Shown one piece after another: positions 52,923 through 62,093 of a DNA stretch of 64,000 nt. The position numbers and the translations under genes are program-made. The number at the start of each line of letters is the position of its first letter. Position 1 is the first letter of the stretch. The stretch lies in assembly GCA_040384645.1 (NCBI GenBank), contig JAZKIX010000070.1:90317-154316 (forward strand), read 5' to 3'. Source of the stretch: JAZKIX01 sp040384645. Its GTDB lineage: Bacteria; Pseudomonadota; Gammaproteobacteria; Burkholderiales; Burkholderiaceae_D. The notes under the pieces are model-generated. The model worked only from the letters and a program-made list of their open reading frames with translations, made no database searches and was not told where the DNA came from.

Positions 52923-54176
52923 TTGAGCATACTTTATATACGCCACCCTTCCCGCGCCAGCGTCGACAATGCAGCCGGCGTTGTGCTGGATTGCCCGTTT
53001 GCACTGGTGTCCGATGCCGGCGTGATTTTGCGCGAGGGCACTGCCAGCCTGCCCAAACTAGCAACCATTATCAAGCAGGCAAAACGCATCGTCCTGCTGC
53101 TGGCCGCCAGCGATGTCAGCCTGTTGAAAGTCAAAATGCCGCCGCTGTCGGCGGCGCGCCTGAAAGCAGCCTTGCCCAATCTGGTGGAAGACCAGCTCAT
53201 TTCCGATCCGTCCGAATGCATCGTGGTCGCCGCCCCGCCATCCGTATCCGACCAAAATGAAGCCCTGCGCACGGTCGCGGTAGTGCAACGCGCATGGCTG
53301 CAAAGCCTGGTCAAGCAATTGGTGGCGCTGGGCGCACGCAATATCGCCGCCTTGCCCGGACAACTGTGCTTGCCGATTCAGCCCGGCAAGACCAGCGCCG
53401 AAGTCATCGAACACAATGACCATGTCGAATTGAGTTTGCGCCTGTCGCCACTGGAAGGCATCGGCTTGCCGATCATGGCCGAGCATCTGGAGTCGGCACC
53501 GTTTCACGTGAAGCAAATGCTGGCCGCAGTGGCACCCAATGCCACCATCGCCTTGACGGTGCCAGCCGCACGCGTGGCCCAATACCAGCAAATGCTGGGG
53601 CCTGAAGTGAGCGTCATCCCGGATCAATGGACCGGCAGAATTGCTGCTGCCAGAGCCGGTTCCTTCGACTTGATGAGCGGCATCGATGGCGGCGTCGGGC
53701 CGCAATTCGACTTCAAAACCTGGCGCTGGCCGCTGGCCTTGGCCGCGTTATTGGTCACCGTCAACCTGGCTGCCATGAATACCGAATGGCTGCGCTTGAA
53801 ACATGAAGCCGACAGCATCCGCAACAGCATGCTGCAAAGTTTCAAGACCGGCTACCCGAAAGAAACCGCGATCATCGACCCGCTGGCGCAAATGCGGCAA
53901 AAGATCAATGCCAGCAAAACCAATAGCGGCCAAAGCGCCCCAGATGACTTTACCGCGCTGGCCGCTGCCACTGCCGAAGTCCTGGCCAGCATCAAGCTAA
54001 GCCATCCGACCCTGCCCGCGCTGGCCGAACTCGATTACCGCGATCGCAGCCTGATACTCAAGTTCAAGCCGGACGGCGAAGTCCCGACGGATGCCTTCAA
54101 GGCTGCGCTGACTGAGCGCAAACTGGCGCTGACCCCAACACCAGGCGGCGCGTGGCAGATCAGGAGCATGAAGTGA
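52923..54176 (+). CDS. gspL: Type II secretion inner-membrane protein GspL
   Basis: A 417-residue platform protein: an actin-like cytoplasmic domain (about 1-250, with LLLAASDVSLLKVKMPPLSAARLKAALPNLVEDQL), a membrane helix near 265-285 (WPLALAALLVTVNLAAM) and a periplasmic ferredoxin-like domain. It recruits GspE. The start is TTG, with a purine-rich GAAGAGA upstream. The first gene after the repeat element that splits the operon. Confidence 0.9.
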   Translation: MSILYIRHPSRASVDNAAGVVLDCPFALVSDAGVILREGTASLPKLATIIKQAKRIVLLLAASDVSLLKVKMPPLSAARLKAALPNLVEDQLISDPSECIVVAAPPSVSDQNEALRTVAVVQRAWLQSLVKQLVALGARNIAALPGQLCLPIQPGKTSAEVIEHNDHVELSLRLSPLEGIGLPIMAEHLESAPFHVKQMLAAVAPNATIALTVPAARVAQYQQMLGPEVSVIPDQWTGRIAAARAGSFDLMSGIDGGVGPQFDFKTWRWPLALAALLVTVNLAAMNTEWLRLKHEADSIRNSMLQSFKTGYPKETAIIDPLAQMRQKINASKTNSGQSAPDDFTALAAATAEVLASIKLSHPTLPALAELDYRDRSLILKFKPDGEVPTDAFKAALTERKLALTPTPGGAWQIRSMK

Positions 54177-54718
54177 ACCAGAGCATGAGCAAAAGCATGA
54201 ATTTAGCCAGTAAATTACCAGTGCAAGGCGGCTTAAAAAGCCTCTGGCGCGATTTTTGGTCGGCCCGCAGCCCACAAGAACGCAAACTCTTGCGCTTGGC
54301 CACGTTGGTCGTATTGCTGGCCTTGATTTATAGCGTATTGATCGATCCAGCGATGCAAGGCCGCGCCCGGTTGGAAAAAAGCTTGCCGGCGCTGCGCCTG
54401 CAAGCCGCCGACATGCAAGCCCTGAGCCGGGAAGCCGCCTTGCTGGCAGGTAGAACAGCGCCCGTCACGGAGCCGATGAGCAAAAAAAACATCGACGACA
54501 GCCTCAAACAACACGGCATCAATGCCACCAGCATTGCGATGGTGGGCGATTTCGCCAAAGTGCAACTGGATGGTGTGCCGTTTGCGGCGCTGATGCAGTG
54601 CTTGGCCGATATGCAAAAATTGACCAAGGTGACGGTGGCTGATGCCCATATCGCTGCATTGGCGGTGCCGGGCAGTGTCAACGCCACTCTCACCTTGCGC
54701 CAGCAGAAGGCCGATTGA
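54173..54718 (+). CDS. gspM: Type II secretion protein GspM
   Basis: A 181-residue bitopic protein: membrane helix near 45-60 (LATLVVLLALIYSVLI) and a periplasmic ferredoxin-like domain (SIAMVGDFAKVQLDGVPFAALMQCL). It partners GspL. GTG at 54173 was chosen for its AGGAG site and its GTGA overlap with the gspL stop. Confidence 0.9.
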   Translation: MNQSMSKSMNLASKLPVQGGLKSLWRDFWSARSPQERKLLRLATLVVLLALIYSVLIDPAMQGRARLEKSLPALRLQAADMQALSREAALLAGRTAPVTEPMSKKNIDDSLKQHGINATSIAMVGDFAKVQLDGVPFAALMQCLADMQKLTKVTVADAHIAALAVPGSVNATLTLRQQKAD

Positions 54719-55494
54719 TGCGGCGTCTCGTGTTATGGTCGCTGCTCGCGCTGGTCAGCGTGGTGAGTACGTTGCTGATATTTTTCCCCGCTGCATGGCT
54801 GGCGGCAGCGCTGGAAGCGCAAACCGGCGGCCGCCTGACGATGGGCGATCCGCAAGGTTCCTTATGGCAAGGTTCGGCCTTCATCGGTGCCGCGGCCGGC
54901 CCGCGCGATCCGGTAACGCCTTTATTGCCGGGGCGGTTTTCATGGCAACTCTCGCCCATGATCTTGTTGGGCGATCTTGATCTGCTATTGGAAAACAACG
55001 AGTCGTTATCGCAAGCGCTGCATGTCACCGGTAGCTGGAACAATTGGCAAGTCGGTCCCAGCGCTATCGTATTGCCGGCCGAACGCCTGGCCGGCCTGGG
55101 CGCGCCGCTCAACACCATCGTGCCGTCGGGTCAGATGCGCCTGTCCTGGGGCGGCTTGCAACTGGCACGGCAAGGCGCGAAGGTCGATGTGTTTGGCCAG
55201 ATGACGCTCGATATGCTGGACATTGCATCACGGATGTCAGCCATCAAGCCGCTAGGCAGCTATCAGCTCATCATGGATTGGAGCGGGCAGCAGGCGCAAT
55301 TGACCATGCGCTCGGTGAAAGGGCCGCTGCTATTGAGCGGCAACGGCGCGCTGGCAAACGGACGGTTTCAATTTTCAGGCAAGGCAGAAGCAGCAACGGG
55401 ACAAGAAGAGACGCTGGCCAATTTACTCAATTTATTAGGCCAGCGCCGTAAAGAAGGCGACAAGGACGTTATCGCGTTAGAGTTCAAATCATGA
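54718..55494 (+). CDS. gspN: Type II secretion protein GspN
   Basis: A 258-residue protein with one N-terminal membrane helix (VLWSLLALVSVVSTLLIFF) and the GspN periplasmic domain (GGRLTMGDPQGSLWQGSAF, LPGRFSWQLSPM). Overlaps gspM by one base. GspN is found in only some T2SS operons; its job is unclear. Confidence 0.88.
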   Translation: MRRLVLWSLLALVSVVSTLLIFFPAAWLAAALEAQTGGRLTMGDPQGSLWQGSAFIGAAAGPRDPVTPLLPGRFSWQLSPMILLGDLDLLLENNESLSQALHVTGSWNNWQVGPSAIVLPAERLAGLGAPLNTIVPSGQMRLSWGGLQLARQGAKVDVFGQMTLDMLDIASRMSAIKPLGSYQLIMDWSGQQAQLTMRSVKGPLLLSGNGALANGRFQFSGKAEAATGQEETLANLLNLLGQRRKEGDKDVIALEFKS

Positions 55495-57683
55495 AAAAAA
55501 ACATAACAATTCAAAAATCACACTCGCCACTGCTGAACACACGTAAATCACCCATGCTGAACTTACGTCAGTGGCCCGCAGCGGCATTGATCGCCTGCGC
55601 CGTGCTGGCTGGCACACCGGCTTTTGCCGCGCCGCAAGTGAGCGAGGAAGCCGCCCTCAATTTTGTCGGCGCCGACCTGGAATCGGTGATCAAGGCCATT
55701 GGCCATTACACCAATATCACCTTCGTAATCGACCCACGCGTCAAAGGCACCATCAATTTGGTGTCCGAAAAACCGCTCAGCAAGTCACAAGCCTTCAGCC
55801 TCTTGACCTCGACCTTGCGCTTGCAGGGTTATGCCGTGGTGATGGGCGACGGCTTTGCCAAAGTAGTGCCGGAAGCCGACGCCAAGCTGCAACCGACGCC
55901 GGTGCAAACGGTGGCCAGCCCGATCAAGGGCGACCAGATTGCGACCCAGGTATTTCGCCTGAACTATGAGTCGTCGACCAATATGGCGACGGTGCTGCGG
56001 CCGCTGATTTCGCCCAACAACACGATCAATGCCAATCCAGGCAACAATTCGGTCGTCATCACCGATTACGCCGACAACCTCAAGCGCCTTGGCAAAATCA
56101 TCGCCGCGCTGGATGCGCCTTCCAACGGCGACCTCGACGTGGTGCCGCTCAATTATGCGATTGCGACCGATCTGGCCGCCATGATCAATCGCCTGCTGGA
56201 GCCGAGTTCGCCCGATTCCGGCCGGGTCAGCGTGATGGCCGACGCCCGTACCAATACCCTGATCTTGCGCGCACCGTCGCTGGCGCGCGCCAATCTGGCC
56301 AAGTCGCTGATCGCCAAGCTGGATCAACCAACCGCCAATCCCGGCAATGTGCATGTGGTGTATCTGAAAAACGCCGAAGCGGTCAAGCTGGCGCAAACCT
56401 TGCGCGCGGTGATTTCATCCGATACTTCCAGTGCGCAATCGAGCTCATCATCGAGCGGCCTGGCCAGCAATGGCAATGGCAGCAACCAGCCGGCTGGCAT
56501 GCCTAGCACCGCTGCATTGCAACCATCTTCTGCGCCAGCCGCCTTGCCCAGCGGCGGCGCGGCTGGTTTTATTCAGGCCGATCCATCGACCAATACCTTG
56601 ATCATCACCGCCAACGAAGCGGTCTATCGCAATCTGCGCACCGTGATCGACTTGCTCGACGTGCGCCGTGCCCAGGTGTATATCGAAGCCATGATTGTCG
56701 AAGTCACGGCCGACAAGGCCGCGGAATTCGGCGTGCAATGGGCGGCGGCCAGCGGTAGCTCGACCAGCAATTACCGGGTCGGCGGGGCCAATCTGTCTGC
56801 ATTGGCGGGCGACAACAATTTGATAAAGCTGACGGGTAGCAAGGGTTTGACTGCAGGTCCAGGATTAAGTATCGGCGTATTTCGCCAGATCAACGGCGCA
56901 TTGGGACTGGGCGCCATCGCCCATGCACTGGAAAACGACGGCAGCGTCAACATACTTTCGACGCCAAACCTGATCACGCTCGACAATGAAGAAGCCCGCA
57001 TCATCGTTGGCCAAAACGTACCTTTCATTACTGGCCAATACACCACTGCCGCGTCCGGCAGCAGCGCCAATCCGTTTCAAACCATCGAACGCAAAGATGT
57101 CGGCCTGTCGCTGAAAGTACGACCGCAAATTTCCGAGGGCGGCACGGTCAAAATGTCGATTTATCAGGAATCGTCCAGCGTCGACATAACTGCTGTCAAT
57201 GCCGCTGGGATCATCACCAAAAAGCGTTCGATAGAAACCAATGTACTGGCCGACGATGGCCAGATCGTGGTGTTGGGTGGCCTGATCGAAGACACCACCG
57301 TTGACGGTGTTGAATCAGTGCGCGGCCTGGCCGATATCCCGATCATCGGCAACCTGTTCAAATACCGCAAGCGCAGCCGTGGCAAAACCAATCTGATGGT
57401 ATTTTTGCGCCCGACCGTGATCCGCAATAGCGAGCAGAGCAATAACGTACTCAATGACCGCTACGACTTCATCCGCGGCATCCAGACCAATACCCAGCCG
57501 GAACATACTGTGTTCTTGCCGGATCTAAGCAATCCGATTATCGGGCCGCTCAATAACGGTCGCCCGATTGGCGGGAATTTAATTAACAACGTGATCAATA
57601 GTGGCGTACCGCTCGGCAATACCAGCAAGCCGGTAACGCCAAATCCCGGCGCCGTGCCGGAATCGGTGCTGCCGCCACAATGA
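55491..57683 (+). CDS. gspD: Type II secretion outer-membrane secretin GspD
   Basis: A 730-residue secretin: signal peptide (about 22-46, ALIACAVLAGTPAFA), N0 domain from VSEEAALNFVGADLESVIKA, N1-N3 domains (QVFRLNYESSTNMATVLRP, VVPLNYAIATDLAAMINRL, VHVVYLKNAEAVKLAQTLR with a Ser-rich N3 loop), and the secretin core (VNILSTPNLITLDNEEARIIVGQNVPF, GLSLKVRPQISEGG). It makes the outer-membrane gate. The start at 55491 overlaps gspN (ATGA); the ATG at 55554 fits a shorter signal peptide. Confidence 0.95.
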   Translation: MKKNITIQKSHSPLLNTRKSPMLNLRQWPAAALIACAVLAGTPAFAAPQVSEEAALNFVGADLESVIKAIGHYTNITFVIDPRVKGTINLVSEKPLSKSQAFSLLTSTLRLQGYAVVMGDGFAKVVPEADAKLQPTPVQTVASPIKGDQIATQVFRLNYESSTNMATVLRPLISPNNTINANPGNNSVVITDYADNLKRLGKIIAALDAPSNGDLDVVPLNYAIATDLAAMINRLLEPSSPDSGRVSVMADARTNTLILRAPSLARANLAKSLIAKLDQPTANPGNVHVVYLKNAEAVKLAQTLRAVISSDTSSAQSSSSSSGLASNGNGSNQPAGMPSTAALQPSSAPAALPSGGAAGFIQADPSTNTLIITANEAVYRNLRTVIDLLDVRRAQVYIEAMIVEVTADKAAEFGVQWAAASGSSTSNYRVGGANLSALAGDNNLIKLTGSKGLTAGPGLSIGVFRQINGALGLGAIAHALENDGSVNILSTPNLITLDNEEARIIVGQNVPFITGQYTTAASGSSANPFQTIERKDVGLSLKVRPQISEGGTVKMSIYQESSSVDITAVNAAGIITKKRSIETNVLADDGQIVVLGGLIEDTTVDGVESVRGLADIPIIGNLFKYRKRSRGKTNLMVFLRPTVIRNSEQSNNVLNDRYDFIRGIQTNTQPEHTVFLPDLSNPIIGPLNNGRPIGGNLINNVINSGVPLGNTSKPVTPNPGAVPESVLPPQ

Positions 57684-57712
57684 TTCAATAAAGAGTTTGC
57701 ACTGAGTAGAAC

Positions 57713-59152
57713 ATGATCGATACCCGCCTTTTGCCCTTTGCCTTCGCCCGCGATTTCACCGTGCTGGCCAGCCGCGACGATAGCGCCAGCGATGCGAGCG
57801 GCAAGACTGTCGCGGTCTGGATATCGGAAGCCACCCCACCGAGCGCGATTGCCGAAGTCAGCCGTCGTTTCGGTCGGGTACATTTGACCTCGATGCCGCG
57901 TGCCGAACTCGATCTGGCGATTGCCAAAGCCTATGCCGGTTCGGGCGGCGATGCCTCGCAAGTGGTGGATGAATTCGAATCCAACCTCGATTTAACCAAG
58001 CTGATGCAAGACGTGCCCGCGATCGAGGATTTGCTGGAATCAGCCGACGACGCGCCGGTAATCCGCATGATCAATGCCTTGCTGACGCAAGCCTTGCGGG
58101 AAGGCGCATCGGATATCCATATCGAGCCGTTTGAAACTACCTCGGTAGTGCGCTTTCGTATCGATGGCGCCTTGCGCGATGTGGTGCGCCCCAAGAAAGC
58201 GATCCACGCTTCGCTCATTTCCCGCATCAAGATCATGGCCCAGCTCGATATCGCGGAAAAACGCTTGCCGCAAGACGGCCGTATTACGCTGCGCATCGGC
58301 GGCAAGCCAGTCGATGTGCGGGTCTCGACCCTGCCGACCGGCCACGGCGAACGCGCCGTATTGCGGTTGCTGGACAAGGAAGCCGGTCGCCTCAATCTGC
58401 AACATCTGGGCATGAGCGATCCGATGCTGGCGCAATTCGACCAGCTGATCAACCAGCCGCACGGCATCGTGCTGGTCACTGGGCCGACCGGTTCCGGTAA
58501 AACCACTACGCTGTACGCTGCGTTGTCGCGCCTGAATGCCTCGACCACCAATATCCTGACGGTGGAAGACCCGATTGAATACGACCTGATCGGCGTCGGC
58601 CAGACCCAGGTCAATCCGCGCATCGACATGAGTTTTGCCAAAGCCTTGCGCGCGATCCTTCGGCAAGACCCGGACGTGATCATGATCGGTGAAATCCGCG
58701 ATCTGGAAACCGCGCAAATCGCGGTGCAAGCCTCGCTCACCGGCCATCTGGTACTAGCGACCTTGCATACCAATGACTCGGCCGCTGCGGTGACCCGTTT
58801 GCTCGATATGGGGATCGAGCCGTTCTTGCTGTCGTCGTCCCTGTTGGGTGTGATGGCGCAGCGGCTGGTACGCAAGCTGTGTCCGCATTGCAAGCGCGCC
58901 GACGGCCCCTATTTGCAAGCGGTCGGCTGCGACCATTGCGGTCAATCCGGTTATCAAGGCCGGGTTGGGGTGTATGAGTTATTGCAAACCACCGACCATA
59001 TCCGCGCCCTGATCCACGAACGCGCCTCGGAAGCCACCATCCGTAGCGCGGCGCAAGACGATGGCATGCAGACCATGCGCGAAGATGGCGAACGCTGGTT
59101 GCGCGACGGCACTACTTCCCAAGCCGAGCTGCTGCGCGTGACCAAGGAATAG
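57713..59152 (+). CDS. gspE: Type II secretion ATPase GspE
   Basis: A 479-residue cytoplasmic ATPase: N2 domain (ASDIHIEPFE), Walker A GPTGSGKTTTLYAALSRL, Asp box (GEIRDLETAQIA), Walker B region and His box (ATLHTNDSAAA), and the tetracysteine CPHCKRADGPYLQAVGCDHC. Drives pseudopilus assembly. Confidence 0.97.
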   Translation: MIDTRLLPFAFARDFTVLASRDDSASDASGKTVAVWISEATPPSAIAEVSRRFGRVHLTSMPRAELDLAIAKAYAGSGGDASQVVDEFESNLDLTKLMQDVPAIEDLLESADDAPVIRMINALLTQALREGASDIHIEPFETTSVVRFRIDGALRDVVRPKKAIHASLISRIKIMAQLDIAEKRLPQDGRITLRIGGKPVDVRVSTLPTGHGERAVLRLLDKEAGRLNLQHLGMSDPMLAQFDQLINQPHGIVLVTGPTGSGKTTTLYAALSRLNASTTNILTVEDPIEYDLIGVGQTQVNPRIDMSFAKALRAILRQDPDVIMIGEIRDLETAQIAVQASLTGHLVLATLHTNDSAAAVTRLLDMGIEPFLLSSSLLGVMAQRLVRKLCPHCKRADGPYLQAVGCDHCGQSGYQGRVGVYELLQTTDHIRALIHERASEATIRSAAQDDGMQTMREDGERWLRDGTTSQAELLRVTKE

Positions 59153-59162
59153 GACTTAGACC

Positions 59163-60383
59163 GTGCCTGCATTTCGTTACGAAGCCGCCGATGCACTCGG
59201 CGCCATTTCCAAAGGCGTGGTCAACGCCGATAGCACTCGTGCGGCGCGCGCCGACCTGCGCTCGCAAGGCTTGTTGCCAATCACGGTCGACCCGATTGCA
59301 GCCCAGTTGGATGCAGCCGGCAACAAAAAAGCGCGTGCCTTTGGCGATAAATTATCGACCACCGAATTGGCCTTATTCACACGCCAGATCGCCAGCCTGC
59401 TGGAAGCCGGCCTGCCGCTGGAACAAGCGCTGTCTGCCTTGCTGGAACAAGCCGAGCGGCCGTATGTACGCGATTTGGTCGGTTCGATCCGGGCCGAAGT
59501 GATGGGCGGCGTCTCGTATTCCGACGCGTTGTCGCGCCATCCGCGCGATTTTGCCGAAATTTACCGGGCGCTGGTCGCTTCCGGCGAGCAAATCGGCCAA
59601 CTCTCGCGCGTGCTGTCGCGCCTGGCCGACTATATCGAGCGGCGCAATGCGCTGGTACAAAAAGTCAAACTGGCGTTTACCTACCCCGCCATCGTCACCG
59701 TGGTCGCGTTTGCCATCGTGATCTTTTTGCTCACTTATGTGGTGCCGCAAATCGTTTCGGTATTTGCCAATACCAAGCAAAAATTGCCGCTGCTCACCGT
59801 CATCATGCTGGCGATCTCGGACTTCGTGCGCAACTATGGCTGGATCGTGTTGCTCGCTGCCATCGGTGCCGCTTTTGCCTGGCGTGCCGCTTTGAAAGAT
59901 GCTGTCATCAAGCGGCGCTGGCATACCTGGCTACTAGATGCACCCTTGTATGGCAAGTTCGAGCGCAGCCTGAACACGGCGCGTTTTGCCAGCACGCTGG
60001 CGATCACCACCGGTTCCGGCGTGCCGATCTTGCGCGCCCTGCAAACCAGCCGCGATACCCTGTCCAACGTTGCCATGCGCGAACTGGTAGAAGAAGCCAC
60101 CGGCAGCGTGCGCGAAGGCGTCGGCTTGGCGCGTGCCCTGTCGGCGCACAAACATTTTCCGCCAATGCTGATCCACATGATCCGCGCCGGCGAAATCACC
60201 GGCGAATTGCCCGCCATGCTGGAACGCGCGGCCGCCGCCCAAGAACAAGACCTGGAACGGCGCACCTTGATCATCGCTGGCTTGCTGGAACCCGCCCTGA
60301 TCCTGGCGATGGGCGTGGTGGTGTTATTGATCGTGCTGGCGGTGTTGATGCCGATTATCGAAATCAATCAGCTGGTGCGCTAG
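59163..60383 (+). CDS. gspF: Type II secretion inner-membrane platform GspF
   Basis: A 406-residue polytopic protein with two GspF domains (TELALFTRQIASLLEAGLPLEQAL and, after residue 270, STLAITTGSGVPILRAL) and three membrane helices (about 170-195, 220-240, 375-397). GTG start 11 bp after gspE. Confidence 0.96.
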   Translation: MPAFRYEAADALGAISKGVVNADSTRAARADLRSQGLLPITVDPIAAQLDAAGNKKARAFGDKLSTTELALFTRQIASLLEAGLPLEQALSALLEQAERPYVRDLVGSIRAEVMGGVSYSDALSRHPRDFAEIYRALVASGEQIGQLSRVLSRLADYIERRNALVQKVKLAFTYPAIVTVVAFAIVIFLLTYVVPQIVSVFANTKQKLPLLTVIMLAISDFVRNYGWIVLLAAIGAAFAWRAALKDAVIKRRWHTWLLDAPLYGKFERSLNTARFASTLAITTGSGVPILRALQTSRDTLSNVAMRELVEEATGSVREGVGLARALSAHKHFPPMLIHMIRAGEITGELPAMLERAAAAQEQDLERRTLIIAGLLEPALILAMGVVVLLIVLAVLMPIIEINQLVR

Positions 60384-60426
60384 TGTGCGGCCCAATAAAT
60401 TGCGCGAAAAAATTTAAGGAAATTGC

Positions 60427-61089
60427 ATGAAGCGGTCTGCCTTGCTGGTCAGTTTTTTATTGTTTGTAGCCTTGAGCATATCGGCCACCTATTGGGCCTT
60501 GCGCCTATTCAAGCCGGTGGCGCGCCAGGTCATCGCGCCGCCGACGGCGCCGCCAACGGAAATCAAGCTTGAGGCCGCCAGCGGTTTATTTGGCGGACGC
60601 ACCGCTGCCGCAATGGCGACCAATTACCAATTGAAAGGCGTAATCGCCGCGCAAAACGGCAGTGGCAGCGTGGCGATCTTGGTAGCGGACGGTCAGCCGG
60701 CCCAGATTGTCGGTGTCGGTGCCGAGATTACGCCCGGTGTCAGCGTCAAGGAAGTCCATGCGCAATATGTCATCTTGTCAGACGGCGGCGTATTGAAACG
60801 GGTTGAATGGCCGGAAGGTAGTGTCGCGATGGCGAGTGTCGATAGCGGCGACAATGGCAGGGTATTGTCAGCGCCGACCGTCACTGGACTGCCCAATGCA
60901 CCAGTCATGCCAGCCGTACCAGCACTGCCCGCTACGCCAGTAATGCCGCCACCAGCAGCTAGCCCAGCGGTCACGACCCGTCCGGGTAGCAGTGTGGCAG
61001 CGGGATTGCCGCCAATGCCCAATGAAAACCGCCCTCAGGATAACCGTCGGCTATCGCCACAACGTGGGGGCGGGCAAAATAATCGATAG
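60427..61089 (+). CDS. gspC: Type II secretion protein GspC
   Basis: A 220-residue protein: membrane helix (ALLVSFLLFVALSISATYWA), the HR domain (FGGRTAAAMATNYQLKGVIAAQNGSGSVAILVADG) and a Pro/Ala-rich tail, with no PDZ domain. It links the platform to the secretin. In this operon gspC comes last, the reverse of the usual first place. Confidence 0.88.
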   Translation: MKRSALLVSFLLFVALSISATYWALRLFKPVARQVIAPPTAPPTEIKLEAASGLFGGRTAAAMATNYQLKGVIAAQNGSGSVAILVADGQPAQIVGVGAEITPGVSVKEVHAQYVILSDGGVLKRVEWPEGSVAMASVDSGDNGRVLSAPTVTGLPNAPVMPAVPALPATPVMPPPAASPAVTTRPGSSVAAGLPPMPNENRPQDNRRLSPQRGGGQNNR

Positions 61090-61119
61090 GCTCATCGCTA
61101 GCCAGCCAAGCTATCCGCG

Positions 61120-61335
61120 TCAATCTTCCGGCGTTTCTTTCTTCAGATCACCAAGCTTTTTATCCAGCAGAATTTTTTGTGTTTGGCGCTGTGCCGAGGG
61201 CGACTTTTGATGTGGGCCGGCGGCGCGTTGCTTGGCCGCAATCGCCAATGGATTACGCGGTTTCAGCGGCGGCATCGGCTTGGCCAGCAAGCGCATTTTT
61301 TGCCTGGTAGATAAGCCCTTGTTCGCCACGCTCAC
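61120..61335 (-). CDS. Small basic hypothetical protein
   Basis: A 71-residue Lys/Arg/Pro-rich protein, starting at GTG (MSVANKGLSTRQKM), with LLAKPMPPLKPRNPLAIAAKQ and an acidic end. No family recognised. Codon use and its tight place before the copper chaperone gene's stop make it plausible; the ribosome-binding site is weak. Confidence 0.5.
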   Translation of the reverse strand: MSVANKGLSTRQKMRLLAKPMPPLKPRNPLAIAAKQRAAGPHQKSPSAQRQTQKILLDKKLGDLKKETPED

Positions 61336-61352
61336 ACTCGATTCAAGCCAGC

Positions 61353-61841
61353 TTATTTGCCGGCAGCCTTGAAAGTATCGCGCACGCTGGCCTTAATCGT
61401 CAGCTTTTGCGCGACTTTCAGGCTATCTTCAAAGGTCAACGTGATCGGCACCGTCTCGCCCGGATTCAAGCGCTGTTTCAGGTCTAGCAACATGATGTGA
61501 TAGGCGCCGGGTTTCAAGTCAACGGTCTTTTGCGGCGGCAAATCGATTGCCGTGACTTCGCGCATCCTCATCATGTCATCCACCACTTTCATCTCATGCA
61601 TTTCGGCATGACCGGCTACCGGCGATTCAACCGCCACTAGCTTGCTACCCTTGGCTGCAGTCAGTTGCATGAAGGCGCCCGTTACCTTTTGCCCGGCGAC
61701 GACGCTGCGCACCCAGGCATTTTCCACCTGTACTTGCGCCAGCGCGGTGGTCGATAATAAGGCCAGCGCAGCGGCGCCGAGGCCGTGTTTCAGGTAAAAA
61801 ATATGCTTGGAGGGCGAATTAAACATGAGGCCGGCTTTCAA
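61353..61841 (-). CDS. PCu(A)C family periplasmic copper chaperone
   Basis: A 162-residue exported protein: signal peptide (GLGAAALALLSTTALAQ), then the PCu(A)C copper(I) motif, GHAEMHEMKVVDDMMRMRE with HIMLLDL further on (the H..M, M and HxM ligands). It delivers copper to the CuA/CuB sites of oxidases. Start at 61841, or at the second ATG 5 codons later. A REP-like palindrome lies upstream. Confidence 0.9.
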   Translation of the reverse strand: MKAGLMFNSPSKHIFYLKHGLGAAALALLSTTALAQVQVENAWVRSVVAGQKVTGAFMQLTAAKGSKLVAVESPVAGHAEMHEMKVVDDMMRMREVTAIDLPPQKTVDLKPGAYHIMLLDLKQRLNPGETVPITLTFEDSLKVAQKLTIKASVRDTFKAAGK

Positions 61842-61889
61842 AGATGAGGCAATAAAAATAAAACGCCTGCGCGTATATGAAAAATTTCT

Positions 61890-61928
61890 GTAGGGGGTGC
61901 GGAGCCGCCGAGGCCGTGCGCACCCTAC
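61890..61928. repeat. REP-like palindrome
   Basis: GTAGGGGGTGCG (61890-61901) pairs with GCGCACCCTAC (61918-61928) with one bulge; the loop is GC-rich and has a second short GGC/GCC pair. It begins with GTAG, as many REP elements do. Confidence 0.6.
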
Positions 61929-62000
61929 TCACACTTTTCCGGTACGCGTAGACGTTTTATTGAAACAATTAACAGCCATGTGCTAAATGCGCAATTTAGC

Positions 62001-62077
62001 GGGGGTATCTGAAAAAACATATGCTTACCCGCACGTTTTCATTGGGTCTAATTAAATACTACCACCAGTATCAATTA
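62001..62077 (+). repeat. Interspersed GGGGGTAT/CCCGCA element, copy 12
   Basis: GGGGGTATCTGAAAA at 62001, TTACCCGCACGT, TTTCATTGGGTC, and the hairpin ATACTA/CAGTAT (62056-62071, A-C mismatch at the sixth pair). It points head-on at hslU and ends 22 bp from its stop. Confidence 0.87.
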
Positions 62078-62093
62078 AGGCAAAAACCGCTTT

